From Paractinoplanes pyxinae (GTDB taxonomy: Bacteria; Actinomycetota; Actinomycetes; Mycobacteriales; Micromonosporaceae), in the NCBI RefSeq assembly GCF_026626335.1, contig NZ_JAPNTZ010000025.1, positions 62,001 through 126,000 of the forward strand: a DNA stretch of 64,000 bases, written 5' to 3'. A model generated the notes under the pieces. The model was given only the letters and a program-made list of their open reading frames with translations, had not been told where the DNA came from and did not search any database. This document shows positions 56,475 through 64,000 of the stretch, one piece after another (the stretch's first letter is position 1; every line of letters starts with the position of its first letter). Made by a program: the position numbers and the translations under genes.

Positions 56475-58511
56475 TTACTTGGACGTGGCGGCCTCGTTCG
56501 AACTCGTGCCGGCCAGCGTGCGGATGGCTGCCAGCAGCGTCGACCGGGTGAACGGCTTCTCGATCAGCATGCTGTTGTCGTCCAGGTGCAGCTGCGGGCC
56601 GAGCGAGGCCGCCGTGTAGCCGGACATGTACAGCACCGGCAGGTCGGGCCGGTGCGTGCGCAGCGCCGCGGCCAGCTCGGGACCGGTCATGGTCGGCATC
56701 ACCACGTCGGTGATCAGCAGGTCCGGGTGCGCGCCCGCGGCCACCTGGGTCACCGCCTGCAGCGCGTCGGTGGCGACCGTGATGGCGTACCCGGCCGGCT
56801 CGATCAGCCGCTGCACGAGCTGGGCCACCTCGGGCTGATCCTCGACGATCAGAACCCGGCCGATCACGGCGGGCGCACCCTGGCGACCGGCCGCAGGCGC
56901 CGTCTTCTCCTCGGCGGCGGGCAGGTAGAGGTGCACGGTGGTGCCCATCCGCGGCTCCGACTCGAGCTCGATGTGACCGCCCAGCCCCTGCACGATGCCG
57001 GCCGTGGTGGCCAGGCCCAGTCCGGCCGCGGTGGGCCGGGTGGTGAAGAACGGCTCGAGCGCGCGCTGGCGCACCTCGTCGGTCATGCCCACACCGGTGT
57101 CGGTGATGACGATGTGCACCAGCCGGCCGGGCGGCACCCCCTCAGGACCCTTGCCCGCCTCGACCAGCTCGTTCATCGCGGCCACGCGGAGCATGCCGCC
57201 GTGCAGCATGGCGTCGCGGGCGTTGGCGGCCAGGTTGACCAGGGCCTGCTCGAGCGGGCCCCGCTCGGCCCGTACGGCCCACACGTCCGGGCCGAACGCC
57301 AGATCCAGACCGATGTGCTCGCCGAGCGTACGGGAAAACAAAGACTGCACATCGGTGAGCAGGTCCGGAATCGGGATGATCTCGGGACGGTTGCCGTCGC
57401 TGCGGCCGAACGCGAGCAGCTGGTGGGTCAGCGAGCGACCGGTGCCGACCGCCTCGAGGATGTCGGTGGCCAGCCTGTGGTGCTGGCTGCCCTCCTCGGT
57501 GGTCGACGAGATCATCTCGGCCGAGCCGCCGACCACCGTCAGCAGGTTGTTGAAGTCGTGCGAGATGCCGCCGATGAGCTGGCCCAGGCTGTCCAGCCGG
57601 CGCAGGTGGTCGAGCTGGCGCTTGAGGCCGCGGGCGTCGATGTGGTCGGTGGTGTCGGTGACCATGCAGACCACGCCGGTGAACTCACCGTGATCGCCCA
57701 TCAGCGGCATCATGCTGATCCGGACGCTGCGCTGGGAGCCGTCGGCCCGCATGAGCCGGGTGCCGCCGACCGTCGAGCGGCCCTCCTTGCACTCGTTGAT
57801 GCGCCGGTTCAGCTCCTTCTGGCCCTGGTCGTTCAGGAAGCCGCGGAGCGACACACCGACCAGCTGCGAGCGGGGCATGCCGAGCACGACGCCGATCGGT
57901 TCATTGGCGTACGTGACCACGGCGTCCGGATCGAGCTGGAGCACACCCTCGGGGATGGTCTCGAGCACCCGGCGGTAGCGCTCCTCGCTGGCCCGCAGCC
58001 GTTCCAGGGCCCGCGCGCTGGAGCAGGCCAGCGCGAGCTCCCCGGCGATGTCGCGGGCCAGCTCGACCTCGGCCGACGAATAGAACGAGCCGGGGGCTTC
58101 GCGGGTCAGAACCAGATAGCCGGCGTACGTGTTGTCGACGATCACCGGGCACAGGACCGCCGAGTGGATCTCGTGCTCCTCGCCGGCCAGGGGTTCGACG
58201 CCGTCCCCGGCCAGCACTATCGGGCGGCGGCTGGCCGCCAGCGCGGTCGAGAAGTCGTCGTCGGGCAGCTGGTCGACGTGGTCGAGCACGCGGGCCAGCG
58301 AGGCCGACCGCTCGTCGTCGACGTGGTGGTAGGTGATCGAGTCGTAGCGGCCGTCGTCGCGCAGCAGCTGCACACCGGCGCCGTCACCGATCATGTCGGC
58401 GGCGGCGCGGGCCGCCGTGGACTGCACGGCGGCCGGTTCGTGGGAGACCCGGCTCAGTGCCAGGGCAAGATCGGCAAGCGCGTACCGGAGGGGGTAAGCC
58501 ATGACACCCAT
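56475..58511 (-). CDS. Hybrid histidine kinase: GAF–PAS–HisKA–HATPase–receiver
   Basis: 678 residues from the ATG at 58511 (58502 is an in-frame alternative). Domains: GAF (~20–165), PAS (~180–300, ERYRRVLETIPEGVLQLDPDAVVTYAN), HisKA with phospho-accepting His in IGGISHDFNNLLTVVGG (~335), HATPase (ALVNLAANARDA; ITDTGVGM; LGLATTAGIVQGLGGHIE), and a C-terminal receiver (VLIVEDQPEVAQL…DLLITDVVMPTMTGPE…IEKPF) with the phospho-acceptor Asp. It is cytoplasmic, so it senses an internal signal through GAF/PAS. The HDFNN variant fits the HisKA family seen in bacterial hybrid kinases. There is no adjacent regulator gene. It lies 183 bp from the Ser/Thr kinase. Confidence 0.92.
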   Translation of the reverse strand: MGVMAYPLRYALADLALALSRVSHEPAAVQSTAARAAADMIGDGAGVQLLRDDGRYDSITYHHVDDERSASLARVLDHVDQLPDDDFSTALAASRRPIVLAGDGVEPLAGEEHEIHSAVLCPVIVDNTYAGYLVLTREAPGSFYSSAEVELARDIAGELALACSSARALERLRASEERYRRVLETIPEGVLQLDPDAVVTYANEPIGVVLGMPRSQLVGVSLRGFLNDQGQKELNRRINECKEGRSTVGGTRLMRADGSQRSVRISMMPLMGDHGEFTGVVCMVTDTTDHIDARGLKRQLDHLRRLDSLGQLIGGISHDFNNLLTVVGGSAEMISSTTEEGSQHHRLATDILEAVGTGRSLTHQLLAFGRSDGNRPEIIPIPDLLTDVQSLFSRTLGEHIGLDLAFGPDVWAVRAERGPLEQALVNLAANARDAMLHGGMLRVAAMNELVEAGKGPEGVPPGRLVHIVITDTGVGMTDEVRQRALEPFFTTRPTAAGLGLATTAGIVQGLGGHIELESEPRMGTTVHLYLPAAEEKTAPAAGRQGAPAVIGRVLIVEDQPEVAQLVQRLIEPAGYAITVATDALQAVTQVAAGAHPDLLITDVVMPTMTGPELAAALRTHRPDLPVLYMSGYTAASLGPQLHLDDNSMLIEKPFTRSTLLAAIRTLAGTSSNEAATSK

Positions 58512-58570
58512 GCCGACATGATCCGCGCCGCAAGGGGTGCGTGGTGCCGGTTCGCCAGGTTTGCAACCAT

Positions 58571-59589
58571 TCAACTGATGATCCGGGGAAGCACCTCGGC
58601 CGCCGGGCCACGCAGGTTCACGACGCAGAACGGGTCGAGCGGCGTGGGCTGCGGATTGACCTGAATGACGGCGCCGCCCATCTTCGCCGTCACCTGCGGA
58701 ATCTCCGCCGCCGGGTAGACGACGCCCGACGTTCCGACGGTGATGAGCACGTCGGCGTTGGCGGCGGCCGTGACGGCTTCCTCCAGCGCGGCCACCGGCA
58801 ACGCCTCGCCGAACCAGACAACCCCCGGCCGCACAGCAGCGCCGCAGTACCCGCAAACCGGCGGCGTCCGCGACCCCTCGCCACCTGCCGCCGAGGGGCT
58901 TCCCGCTCTTCCGACGGCCGACGCCGCCACGCCACCCGCACCCGCCGCTCCGCCCGCAACCGCCGTGCCGCCCGCACCCGCCGCGCTGCCCGCACCCGCC
59001 GCTCCGCCCGCACCCGCCGCGCCGCCCGCAGCCGCCGCGCTGCCCATGGGCGAGCCGTTTTCTGCTTTTGTGCCGCCTGCGATTCCCACCGCGCCCTTCC
59101 CTACTCCCCCTACGCCCGACTTTTCCGCATTTAGCGACCTCGGGGCCGCCTCGCCGCAGGCGGAGCAGCGTGGAGCGAAGAGGCTGCCGTGCAGGTGGAT
59201 CGGATCCTTGGAGCCGGCCCGCTCGTGCAAGTCGTCGACATTCTGGGTGATCACCGTGCACTCCCGCCGGGCCACCGCCTCGTGGCCGGCGTTCGGGTGG
59301 ACCCGCTCGACCAGCTCGCGCCGCCACTCGTACCAGCCCCAGACCAGCGCCGGGTCCGCTCGAAAGCCTCCGGGGTAGCCAGCGCCTGAGCGTCGTACTG
59401 CGCCCACAGTCCGGTCAGCGCGTCCCGGAAGGTGGGCACGCCGCTTTCGGCCGACATGCCGGCCCCGGTGAACACGACGAGCCGTTCGGCGCCGGCGATC
59501 AGGGCAGCCGCCGCTCGCTTGGCGGCCGCGGCGCTCAGCTCAGCAGCTGGGGTGCTGAGCGCGGCGGCTGGGGTGCTCCGGGGGTCCAT
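58571..59589 (-). pseudogene. Sirtuin gene with a frameshift and a Gly/Ala-repeat insert
   Basis: Two overlapping frames carry one Sir2 protein. The first (ATG at 59589) holds ERLVVFTGAGMSAESGVPTFRD and runs to ALATPEAFER. The second continues RADPALVWGWYEWRRELV…VITQNVDDLHERAG…HLHGSLF. The shift lies near 59356, where one G appears to be missing in GAGCGG-ACCCGGCG. It is a real disruption or a sequencing error. A second oddity is a ~75-residue Gly/Ala/Ser insert (encoded about 58880–59100) between the two zinc Cys pairs (CSAC and CGYC). A normal sirtuin has 10–25 residues there. The intact homologue is at 1–547. Confidence 0.8.
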
Positions 59590-59775
59590 GGCGAAAGTGT
59601 GCCTGGACCGGCGTACGGGAAACGAACAGGTTTTGACCACTATTGACAATCGTCGATTTTATGCAACGGTGTTACGACACCCGCCGGTGTATGCGATTCG
59701 GGAGTTGAGGGCAGCTCCCGCCGGTTCCCCCTGGCCTGTCCACCGGGCCACCGACCATGCGGAGCACATGCCCTC

Positions 59776-60858
59776 ATGAAATTCAGAATTCTCTTCAGCG
59801 CGCTGGCCGGCCTTCTGCTGGCCGGCCTCACCGTCCTGTTCGCGCCGGTCTCCCCGGCGAGCGCGCACGGCAACGTCACCGGCCCGGCCTCGCGCAACTA
59901 CGGCTGCTACGAGCGCTGGGGCAGCAAGTTCCAGGACCCGGCCATGGCCACCGAGGACCCGATGTGCTGGCAGGCCTGGCAGGCCAACCCGAACGCCATG
60001 TGGAACTGGAACGGCCTGTTCCGCGAGAACGTGGCCGGCAACCACCAGGGCGCGATCCCCGACGGCACGCTGTGCAGCGGTGGGCGTACGGAGAACGGCC
60101 GCTACAACGCCATGGACACCATCGGCGACTGGAAGGCCACCAACGTCGGCAACAGCTTCAACGTCAAGCTGTTCGACGGCGCCCGGCACGGAGCCGACTA
60201 CATCTGGGTGTACGTCACCAAGCCCGGCTTCAACCCGGTCACCCAGGCCCTGAAGTGGTCGGACCTCGAGCGCGTGTCCCAGATCGGCAACACTCCGGCC
60301 GCGCAGTGGACGCAGCGCACCGACGGCGTCGAGATCGACATTCCGGTGTCGGTGTCGGGCCGCAGCGGGCGGGCCATGGTCTACACGATCTGGCAGGCCA
60401 GCCACCTCGACCAGTCCTACTACTTCTGCAGCGACGTGAACTTCGGCGGCAGCACCACCACCCCGCCGACCACGCCGCCGACAACCCCGCCCACCACTCC
60501 CCCGACGACCCCGCCCACCACTCCTCCGACCACGCCGCCCACCACGACTCCTCCGGCTCCCGGGGCGTGCTCGGCGACGTACTCCACGAGCAGCCAGTGG
60601 TCGGGCGGCTTCCAGGGCGAGGTCAAGGTGACCGCGGGTTCGGCCGCCATCAAGAGCTGGACGGTGACGCTGGCCTACGGCAGCGCGCCGTCGGTGCAGC
60701 AGTCGTGGAACTCGACGGTCTCGGTCAGCGGCAACTCGGTCGTGGCCAGGAACGCGGCCTACAACGGCGCATTGCCTGCCGCCGGGACGGCCAGCTTCGG
60801 CTTCATCGGCACCGGCACCGCCAGCACCCCCACGGTGACCTGCACCGCCACCACATGA
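59776..60858 (+). CDS. Secreted lytic polysaccharide monooxygenase (AA10) with CBM2
   Basis: 360 residues. The signal peptide ends at PASA, exposing His31 as the N-terminal copper ligand; His138 in DGARHGADYIW is the second brace residue. WQASHLDQSYYFCSDVNF supplies the C-terminal core and the axial Phe. Catalytic domain 31–~220, then a Thr/Pro linker of TTPP repeats, then a CBM2 (~263–360, CSATYSTSSQWSGGFQGEVKVTAG). The WNWNG…PDGTLCSGG layout and CBM2 fit cellulose-active AA10 enzymes; chitin cannot be excluded. It oxidatively cleaves crystalline polysaccharide outside the cell. A possible TTGACA lies at 59643. It is divergent from the sirtuin pseudogene and ends in a strong terminator. Confidence 0.92.
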   Translation: MKFRILFSALAGLLLAGLTVLFAPVSPASAHGNVTGPASRNYGCYERWGSKFQDPAMATEDPMCWQAWQANPNAMWNWNGLFRENVAGNHQGAIPDGTLCSGGRTENGRYNAMDTIGDWKATNVGNSFNVKLFDGARHGADYIWVYVTKPGFNPVTQALKWSDLERVSQIGNTPAAQWTQRTDGVEIDIPVSVSGRSGRAMVYTIWQASHLDQSYYFCSDVNFGGSTTTPPTTPPTTPPTTPPTTPPTTPPTTPPTTTPPAPGACSATYSTSSQWSGGFQGEVKVTAGSAAIKSWTVTLAYGSAPSVQQSWNSTVSVSGNSVVARNAAYNGALPAAGTASFGFIGTGTASTPTVTCTATT

Positions 60859-60862
60859 CAGC

Positions 60863-60901
60863 GGGCTGAGGCCGCCGCCCTCGTGTCGGCGGCCTCAGCC
60901 C
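60863..60901 (+). terminator. Terminator of the LPMO gene
   Basis: Perfect 15-bp arms GGGCTGAGGCCGCCG (60863–60877) and their complement (60887–60901) with a 9-nt loop, 4 nt past the stop. Confidence 0.9.
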
Positions 60902-60939
60902 AGCTCTGGCGCGATCCCGCAACGGCCGTTACAGTCGTT

Positions 60940-60953
60940 TGGGAGCGCTCCCA
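60940..60953. promoter_or_regulatory. Perfect CebR-type operator without an obvious target gene
   Basis: TGGGAGCGCTCCCA is a perfect 14-bp palindrome and the known CebR (cellulose-utilisation repressor) site in streptomycetes. A shorter palindrome, AACGGCCGTT, lies at 60921–60930. It sits after the LPMO terminator, with no open gene directly downstream on the plus strand until 61344. Confidence 0.85.
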
Positions 60954-61009
60954 GACAACGTACTCCGGAAAGGAGCCCGGCTCAACCCGGCGGAAGACCC
61001 TTGAAGCTG

Positions 61010-61042
61010 CGGGGGACGGAGCCCTGCCCTCCCCGTCCCCCG
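61010..61042. terminator. Hairpin between the CebR site and the decayed gene
   Basis: CGGGGGACGG (61010–61019) and CCGTCCCCCG (61033–61042) are perfect 10-bp arms around a 13-nt loop. It is suited to end the minus-strand decayed gene. Confidence 0.6.
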
Positions 61043-61094
61043 TATCACCTCGAACGACCGACCAGCACCCTCAGACAAGCGCCACCACCCGGGG

Positions 61095-61330
61095 TCAGGA
61101 AGCAGTGACCGCGAAGTGGTTCACCTCATCCGCGACCGTGGTGGTCATGTCGAACCCGCCGACGTCGCCGGCCCACGCGGCGTTGGTCAGCGTGCCGCTG
61201 ATGGTGCCGGTACCCGGTCTGCCTGCGCCGGCGCCGGGACGGACAACGACAGGACAGCGGCCAGCCCGCTCGCCGCCACCGCGGACAAGAGCCGAGCGGC
61301 CCTCCACGGCGCTGATGATCCGTTCTGACC
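61095..61330 (-). pseudogene. Decayed gene for a small secreted protein
   Basis: One minus-strand frame (about 61306–61215) encodes a clear signal peptide, RAARLLSAVAASGLAAVLSL then SVPAPAQAD, but has no start codon and meets a stop soon after. A different frame, ending in a TGA at 61095–61097, encodes a coding-like tail (GTISGTLTNAAWAGDVGG then FDMTTTVADEVNHFAVTAS) with almost all codons ending in G/C. At least one frameshift separates them, and the start is missing. The family is not recognised. It faces the membrane-protein gene at 61344, whose −10 abuts it. Confidence 0.6.
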
Positions 61331-61331
61331 C

Positions 61332-61337
61332 TAGGGT
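61332..61337 (+). promoter_or_regulatory. −10 element of a leaderless transcript
   Basis: TAGGGT followed by 6 nt and the GTG at 61344. Confidence 0.6.
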
Positions 61338-61343
61338 GGGACC

Positions 61344-61778
61344 GTGCCCGAGAGAGCGACCACCCGTCCCGCGCCGGCTTGGGGCCTGGTCCTCGGCACC
61401 CTGATGGCATTCGGCGGATTCCTGGCACCGTGGTTCCATCGCGACGGCCCGTCCTGGTTCTTCTCCGGGTGGGGTTATCTGACCGCCGACGACGGCCCCG
61501 GCTGGACCCTGTGGGTGCCGGTCGCCCTCGGCGTGGCCCTGGTCAGCGCGGCCTGGGCTCGCCGCAACCGGATCGCGGCCCGGCTGTCGCTGGCCGCAGT
61601 TCTGACGGCGGGCTTCTTCGCGGCAACGCTGGTGGCGGCCAGCCTCGACACCGAGGGCGATCCGTGGCAGGTCACCCACATGACGATGTCCCTCGGCGTG
61701 CCGTTGATGGCGATCGGGTTGAGCATCGCTGTCGTCGACGGGGTGACGGCACTGGCCGCACCGCGCTCAGAGGCCTGA
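61344..61778 (+). CDS. Integral membrane protein of unknown function
   Basis: 144 residues from a leaderless-type GTG. Four hydrophobic segments are apparent: WGLVLGTLMAFGGFLAPWF (~13–31), WTLWVPVALGVALVSAAW (~53–70), LSLAAVLTAGFFAATLVAAS (~80–100) and LGVPLMAIGLSIAVVDGVTAL (~117–137). Loops are short; the first outer loop has several Trp/Gly residues (GPSWFFSGWGYLTADDGPG). I do not recognise the family. The last 12 bp overlap the end of the convergent GH88-like gene. Confidence 0.78.
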   Translation: MPERATTRPAPAWGLVLGTLMAFGGFLAPWFHRDGPSWFFSGWGYLTADDGPGWTLWVPVALGVALVSAAWARRNRIAARLSLAAVLTAGFFAATLVAASLDTEGDPWQVTHMTMSLGVPLMAIGLSIAVVDGVTALAAPRSEA

Positions 61779-62663
61779 CCGCCCGGCCGCTGCCGTCGCG
61801 AGCAGGTGGAAGGCCTGGGCTTCGGCCGAGGTGCCCGGGTGGTCGAAAGTGGGTGCGCCGCACGCGTTCTGCACCAGGCCGTACTCGTCGACCTCGCGGG
61901 TGGCGGCGGCCAGCAGGTCGTGGCCCACGGTGGCGTATCCGGGCGGCAGCCAGCCGTCGGTGACGCCGGTCAGGGCCGCGTAGGCGAACATCTGGGCGGC
62001 GTTCGTCTCGCGGAACGTGCCCGGGTCGTCGAGCACGTCGTGGAACAGGCCGTCGGCGCGGCGCAGGGGCAGGCACGCGTCCAGAACCTCGCGGGCGTGG
62101 GCCGGCAGATCGGTCGACAGCAGCGCCGGCGCGAGGCGGACGGCCCGGGCGATTCCGGCCGCCACCCAGCCGTTGCCGCCGCCCCAGCGGGCGGGGCGGC
62201 CGGGCTCGATCGCCGAATAGAGGCCGTCCCGGCACAGGTGCCGCCGGTGGCCGTGCACCTGGCGCACGGCCTCGTCCAGCTCGCCGCTCAACGCCAGGAA
62301 CGGCACCACCATGTAGACGGTGTCCGCCCACACCTGCGACTTGCCGAGCACGTGGAAGATCGTGCCGTCGCCGGCCCGCGCCGCCGTGTGAAGCAGGAAG
62401 TCGAGCTGGCGCCGGGCGGCGTCCGGGAAGCCGGCCCGCACGGCCGCCTCCCCGCACGCCGCACCGTTGACCGCGTTGTCGTCGTCGCCGCCGAGCCGGC
62501 CGTCCGCCGCCTGCCGCGTCACGGCCGACGACGCCATCAGGTAGGCCAGATCGTCCCGGCCCAGGTCGAGCGCCGCCTGCGCGGCGACGCCCTGCTCCCA
62601 GCTCTGCCGCTGCATCGCGAGCAGCGCATCGAGCACACGCGCGAGGCGACCGTCAGGATTCAT
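61767..62663 (-). CDS. GH88/GH105-like unsaturated uronyl hydrolase
   Basis: 298 residues, an (α/α)6-barrel family protein. Signatures: MQRQSWEQGVAAQAALDLG near the start, KSQVWADTVYMVVPFLALSGE (the catalytic Asp region of GH105), GLYSAIEPGRPARWGGGNGWVAAGIARAVRLAP and RRADGLFHDVLDDPGTFRETNAAQMFAYA. GH105 enzymes split unsaturated galacturonyl residues from pectin fragments by hydration. There is no signal peptide, so it acts on imported oligosaccharide. It is shorter than typical GH105 (~370), and the N-terminus may be trimmed. Its ATG overlaps the end of the prs gene by 11 bp, an odd operon partner. Confidence 0.83.
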   Translation of the reverse strand: MNPDGRLARVLDALLAMQRQSWEQGVAAQAALDLGRDDLAYLMASSAVTRQAADGRLGGDDDNAVNGAACGEAAVRAGFPDAARRQLDFLLHTAARAGDGTIFHVLGKSQVWADTVYMVVPFLALSGELDEAVRQVHGHRRHLCRDGLYSAIEPGRPARWGGGNGWVAAGIARAVRLAPALLSTDLPAHAREVLDACLPLRRADGLFHDVLDDPGTFRETNAAQMFAYAALTGVTDGWLPPGYATVGHDLLAAATREVDEYGLVQNACGAPTFDHPGTSAEAQAFHLLATAAAGRSGL

Positions 62664-63597
62664 GGAACAGGGCGCTGACCGACTCGCCGTTGTGGATGCG
62701 GCGCATCGCCTCGGCCAGGGCGGGCGCGACCGACAGCACGGTCAGCTTCTCGGTGTGGTTCTTCGACGGGATAGGCACGGTGTTCGTACAGACAATTTCT
62801 TCGATCTCTTTCTCGGCCGAGAGCCGCTGCACCGCGTCGGCCGCGAACAGCCCGTGCGTACACGCCACCCGCACGCTGCGGGCGTTGCGTTCGCGCAGGC
62901 GGTCCAGCAGCTCGAAGACCGTGCTGCCCTTGGCGATCTCGTCGTCCAGCACGATGACGTCCTTGTCGGCCACGTCGCCGATCACCGTGCTGATGACCAC
63001 CTTGTCGTCGGCGTAGCGCTGTTTGGCGCCGGCCGCCACGCCGATGCCGAGCAGCCGGGCGAACGCCGCCGCCTCTTTCGCGTTGCCCAGGTCGGGCGAG
63101 ACGACCACGGCGTTGCTCAGGTCGTAGCGGCGGAAGTGGCGGGCCAGCTCCTGCAGCGCGTGCAGGTGGTCGACCGGGATGTTGAAGAAGCCGTGCACCT
63201 GCGGCGAGTGCAGGGTCATGGCCAGCACGCGGTCGGCCCCGGCCGTGGTCAGCAGATCGGCGACGAGGCGGCCGCCGATGCTGATGCGCGGGGCATCCTT
63301 CTTGTCACTTCGCGCGTACGCGTAGTGCGGCAGCACCACGGTGATGCGCCCGGCCGACGCGCCCCGGGCCGCGTTCAGCATGAACAGCAGCTCGACCAGG
63401 TTCTCTTGCACGGGCGGGACGAGCGGCTGGATCAGGTAGACGTCGCGTTCACGGCAGTTGGCCTGCAGTTGCACCTCGATGCAGTCGTTGGCGAAGCGGG
63501 ACGTGCGGATCGGCAGCAGCGGCACTCCGAGGTGGTCGCAGATCTCGGCGGCAAGGTCAGGATGGGCGGATCCGGAGAAAACGGCGATGTCACGCAC
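62653..63597 (-). CDS. prs: Ribose-phosphate diphosphokinase (PRPP synthetase)
   Basis: 314 residues. It converts ribose-5-phosphate and ATP to PRPP for purine, pyrimidine, His, Trp and NAD synthesis. The N-terminal pRib-PPi-type domain has FSGSAHPDLAAEICDHLGVPL and VYLIQPLVPPVQENLVELLFML. The flexible-loop and catalytic region is VVLPHYAYARSDKKDAPRISIGGRLVADLL, and the metal-binding His is in MTLHSPQVHGFFNIPVDHLHAL. The PRPP loop VIVLDDEIAKGSTV closes the site. PVQENL replaces the more usual PTNDNL, and the protein belongs to a branch distinct from the housekeeping type, so it may be a second copy. The start GTG follows a TAGGCT −10 by 6 nt (leaderless). Confidence 0.92.
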   Translation of the reverse strand: MRDIAVFSGSAHPDLAAEICDHLGVPLLPIRTSRFANDCIEVQLQANCRERDVYLIQPLVPPVQENLVELLFMLNAARGASAGRITVVLPHYAYARSDKKDAPRISIGGRLVADLLTTAGADRVLAMTLHSPQVHGFFNIPVDHLHALQELARHFRRYDLSNAVVVSPDLGNAKEAAAFARLLGIGVAAGAKQRYADDKVVISTVIGDVADKDVIVLDDEIAKGSTVFELLDRLRERNARSVRVACTHGLFAADAVQRLSAEKEIEEIVCTNTVPIPSKNHTEKLTVLSVAPALAEAMRRIHNGESVSALFHES

Positions 63598-63603
63598 GTC
63601 CCC

Positions 63604-63609
63604 AGCCTA
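63604..63609 (-). promoter_or_regulatory. −10 element of the prs gene
   Basis: TAGGCT on the minus strand, 6 nt before the GTG at 63597. It is divergent from the ABC transporter promoter 45 bp away. Confidence 0.6.
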
Positions 63610-63653
63610 AAATGCGGCCCTTCCGCGGGTCCTCACCGGGCGGGCAAAAGCGC

Positions 63654-63659
63654 TAGCGT
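63654..63659 (+). promoter_or_regulatory. −10 element of the ABC transporter gene
   Basis: TAGCGT, 7 nt (GACCGGC) and the ATG at 63667, matching the methyltransferase promoter at 31237 in all but one of 16 bases. Confidence 0.65.
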
Positions 63660-63666
63660 GACCGGC

Positions 63667-64000
63667 ATGAACGGTCTCGCTGTGGCCTGCCGGCGCGTGG
63701 TGCACATCTACCGGGCCGAGGCGGGCGACGTCGTCGCGCTGGCCGGGGTCGACCTGTCGATCGCCCCGGGCGAGACGATCGCGCTGGTCGGGCCGTCCGG
63801 GTCGGGCAAGTCGACGCTGATCGCGCTGCTGGCCGGGTTGATGCGGCCTTCGGCCGGGCGGATCAACATCGGCACGTACGACATGGGCAAGCTGTCCGAC
63901 GGCGAGATTTCCCGCTTGCGGGGCACCGAGATCGGCGTGGTCCTGCAGGGGGCGGCCCGCAACCTTCTGCCGTACGCGTCCCTGCACCGCAACATCTGGC
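63667..64000 (+). CDS. ABC transporter ATP-binding protein (MacB/LolD-like), cut by window edge
   Basis: 111 residues are visible. Walker A is LVGPSGSGKSTLIALLAGLMRPSAG at about residues 40–64; the Q-loop is VLQGAARNLLPYASLHRNIW. The N-terminal VHIYRAEAGDVVALAGVDLSIAPGE fits the MacB/LolD class of ATPases, which pair with FtsX-like permeases to export lipoproteins, peptides or drugs. Substrate and permease are beyond the window. The signature LSGGQ motif is not yet reached. Confidence 0.9.
   Translation, partial: MNGLAVACRRVVHIYRAEAGDVVALAGVDLSIAPGETIALVGPSGSGKSTLIALLAGLMRPSAGRINIGTYDMGKLSDGEISRLRGTEIGVVLQGAARNLLPYASLHRNIW

Noticed and set aside
58930..59045. Short tandem repeats that resemble a CRISPR-like array
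   Set aside because: They are in-frame Gly/Ala codon repeats inside the sirtuin gene, with no unique spacers.

Overview
This is a high-GC actinobacterial chromosome segment. The gene content (ECF42/YCII pair, DUF5995, SWIM–MoxR–DUF5682–VWA locus, F420-type DUF385 enzyme, cellulose-type LPMO, many leaderless genes) fits Micromonosporaceae, probably Actinoplanes or a near relative. That placement is inference. No rRNA, tRNA, insertion sequence, prophage or CRISPR array is visible, and genes are packed tightly on both strands.

Layout. 1–7.1 kb: a sirtuin cut by the left edge, a DUF2203 protein, a membrane protein, the topoisomerase IV pair parE–parC, and a nucleotide-cyclase-domain protein. 7.3–11 kb: a large LuxR-type (LAL) regulator, an unusual palindrome-rich intergenic region, and DUF5995. 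11–13.5 kb: an ECF42 sigma factor with its YCII partner, a lipoprotein and a gene remnant. 13.5–20.5 kb: a small polysaccharide regulon, made of a LacI-family repressor, a discoidin–DUF1996 protein and a giant GH16 + GH2-like enzyme. Near-identical AGCGCT-centred operators tie the three together. 20.5–23.3 kb: ChaA antiporter, glutathionyl-hydroquinone-reductase-like enzyme, NAD(P)-binding protein. 23.4–31.2 kb: SWIM–DUF5691 fusion, MoxR ATPase, DUF5682 and VWA protein in one operon of unknown function. 31.2–33.8 kb: methyltransferase, deazaflavin-type enzyme, DUF5925-like AAA protein.

33.8–38 kb: a four-gene operon on the minus strand (NrtR-like Nudix regulator, J-domain/degenerate-kinase fusion, VWA protein, divergent adenylosuccinate-synthetase homologue), followed by a DUF1540 gene behind a candidate iron box. 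38.3–47.6 kb: a strictly strand-alternating array of seven genes. Four encode secreted proteins (two IPT/TIG proteins and two subtilisins) and alternate with three paralogous small membrane-anchored proteins. A shared short motif lies in each divergent gap. This array and the Nudix/J-kinase/VWA/PurA-like operon are the best candidates here for undescribed systems.

47.6–52.7 kb: sulfite-oxidase-like/FAD-reductase/DUF6510 operon ending in a short HelD-like helicase, then an SGNH esterase. 52.7–58.5 kb: an unknown protein, a receptor Ser/Thr kinase and a hybrid histidine kinase. 58.5–61.3 kb: a frameshifted sirtuin, a secreted LPMO–CBM2, an orphan perfect CebR-type operator and a decayed secreted-protein gene. 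61.3–64 kb: membrane protein, GH88/GH105-like hydrolase, PRPP synthetase, and an ABC ATPase cut by the right edge.

Start codons: many genes have a TANNNT −10 element ending 6–7 nt before the start codon, so leaderless transcription is common here. I used it to choose several starts.
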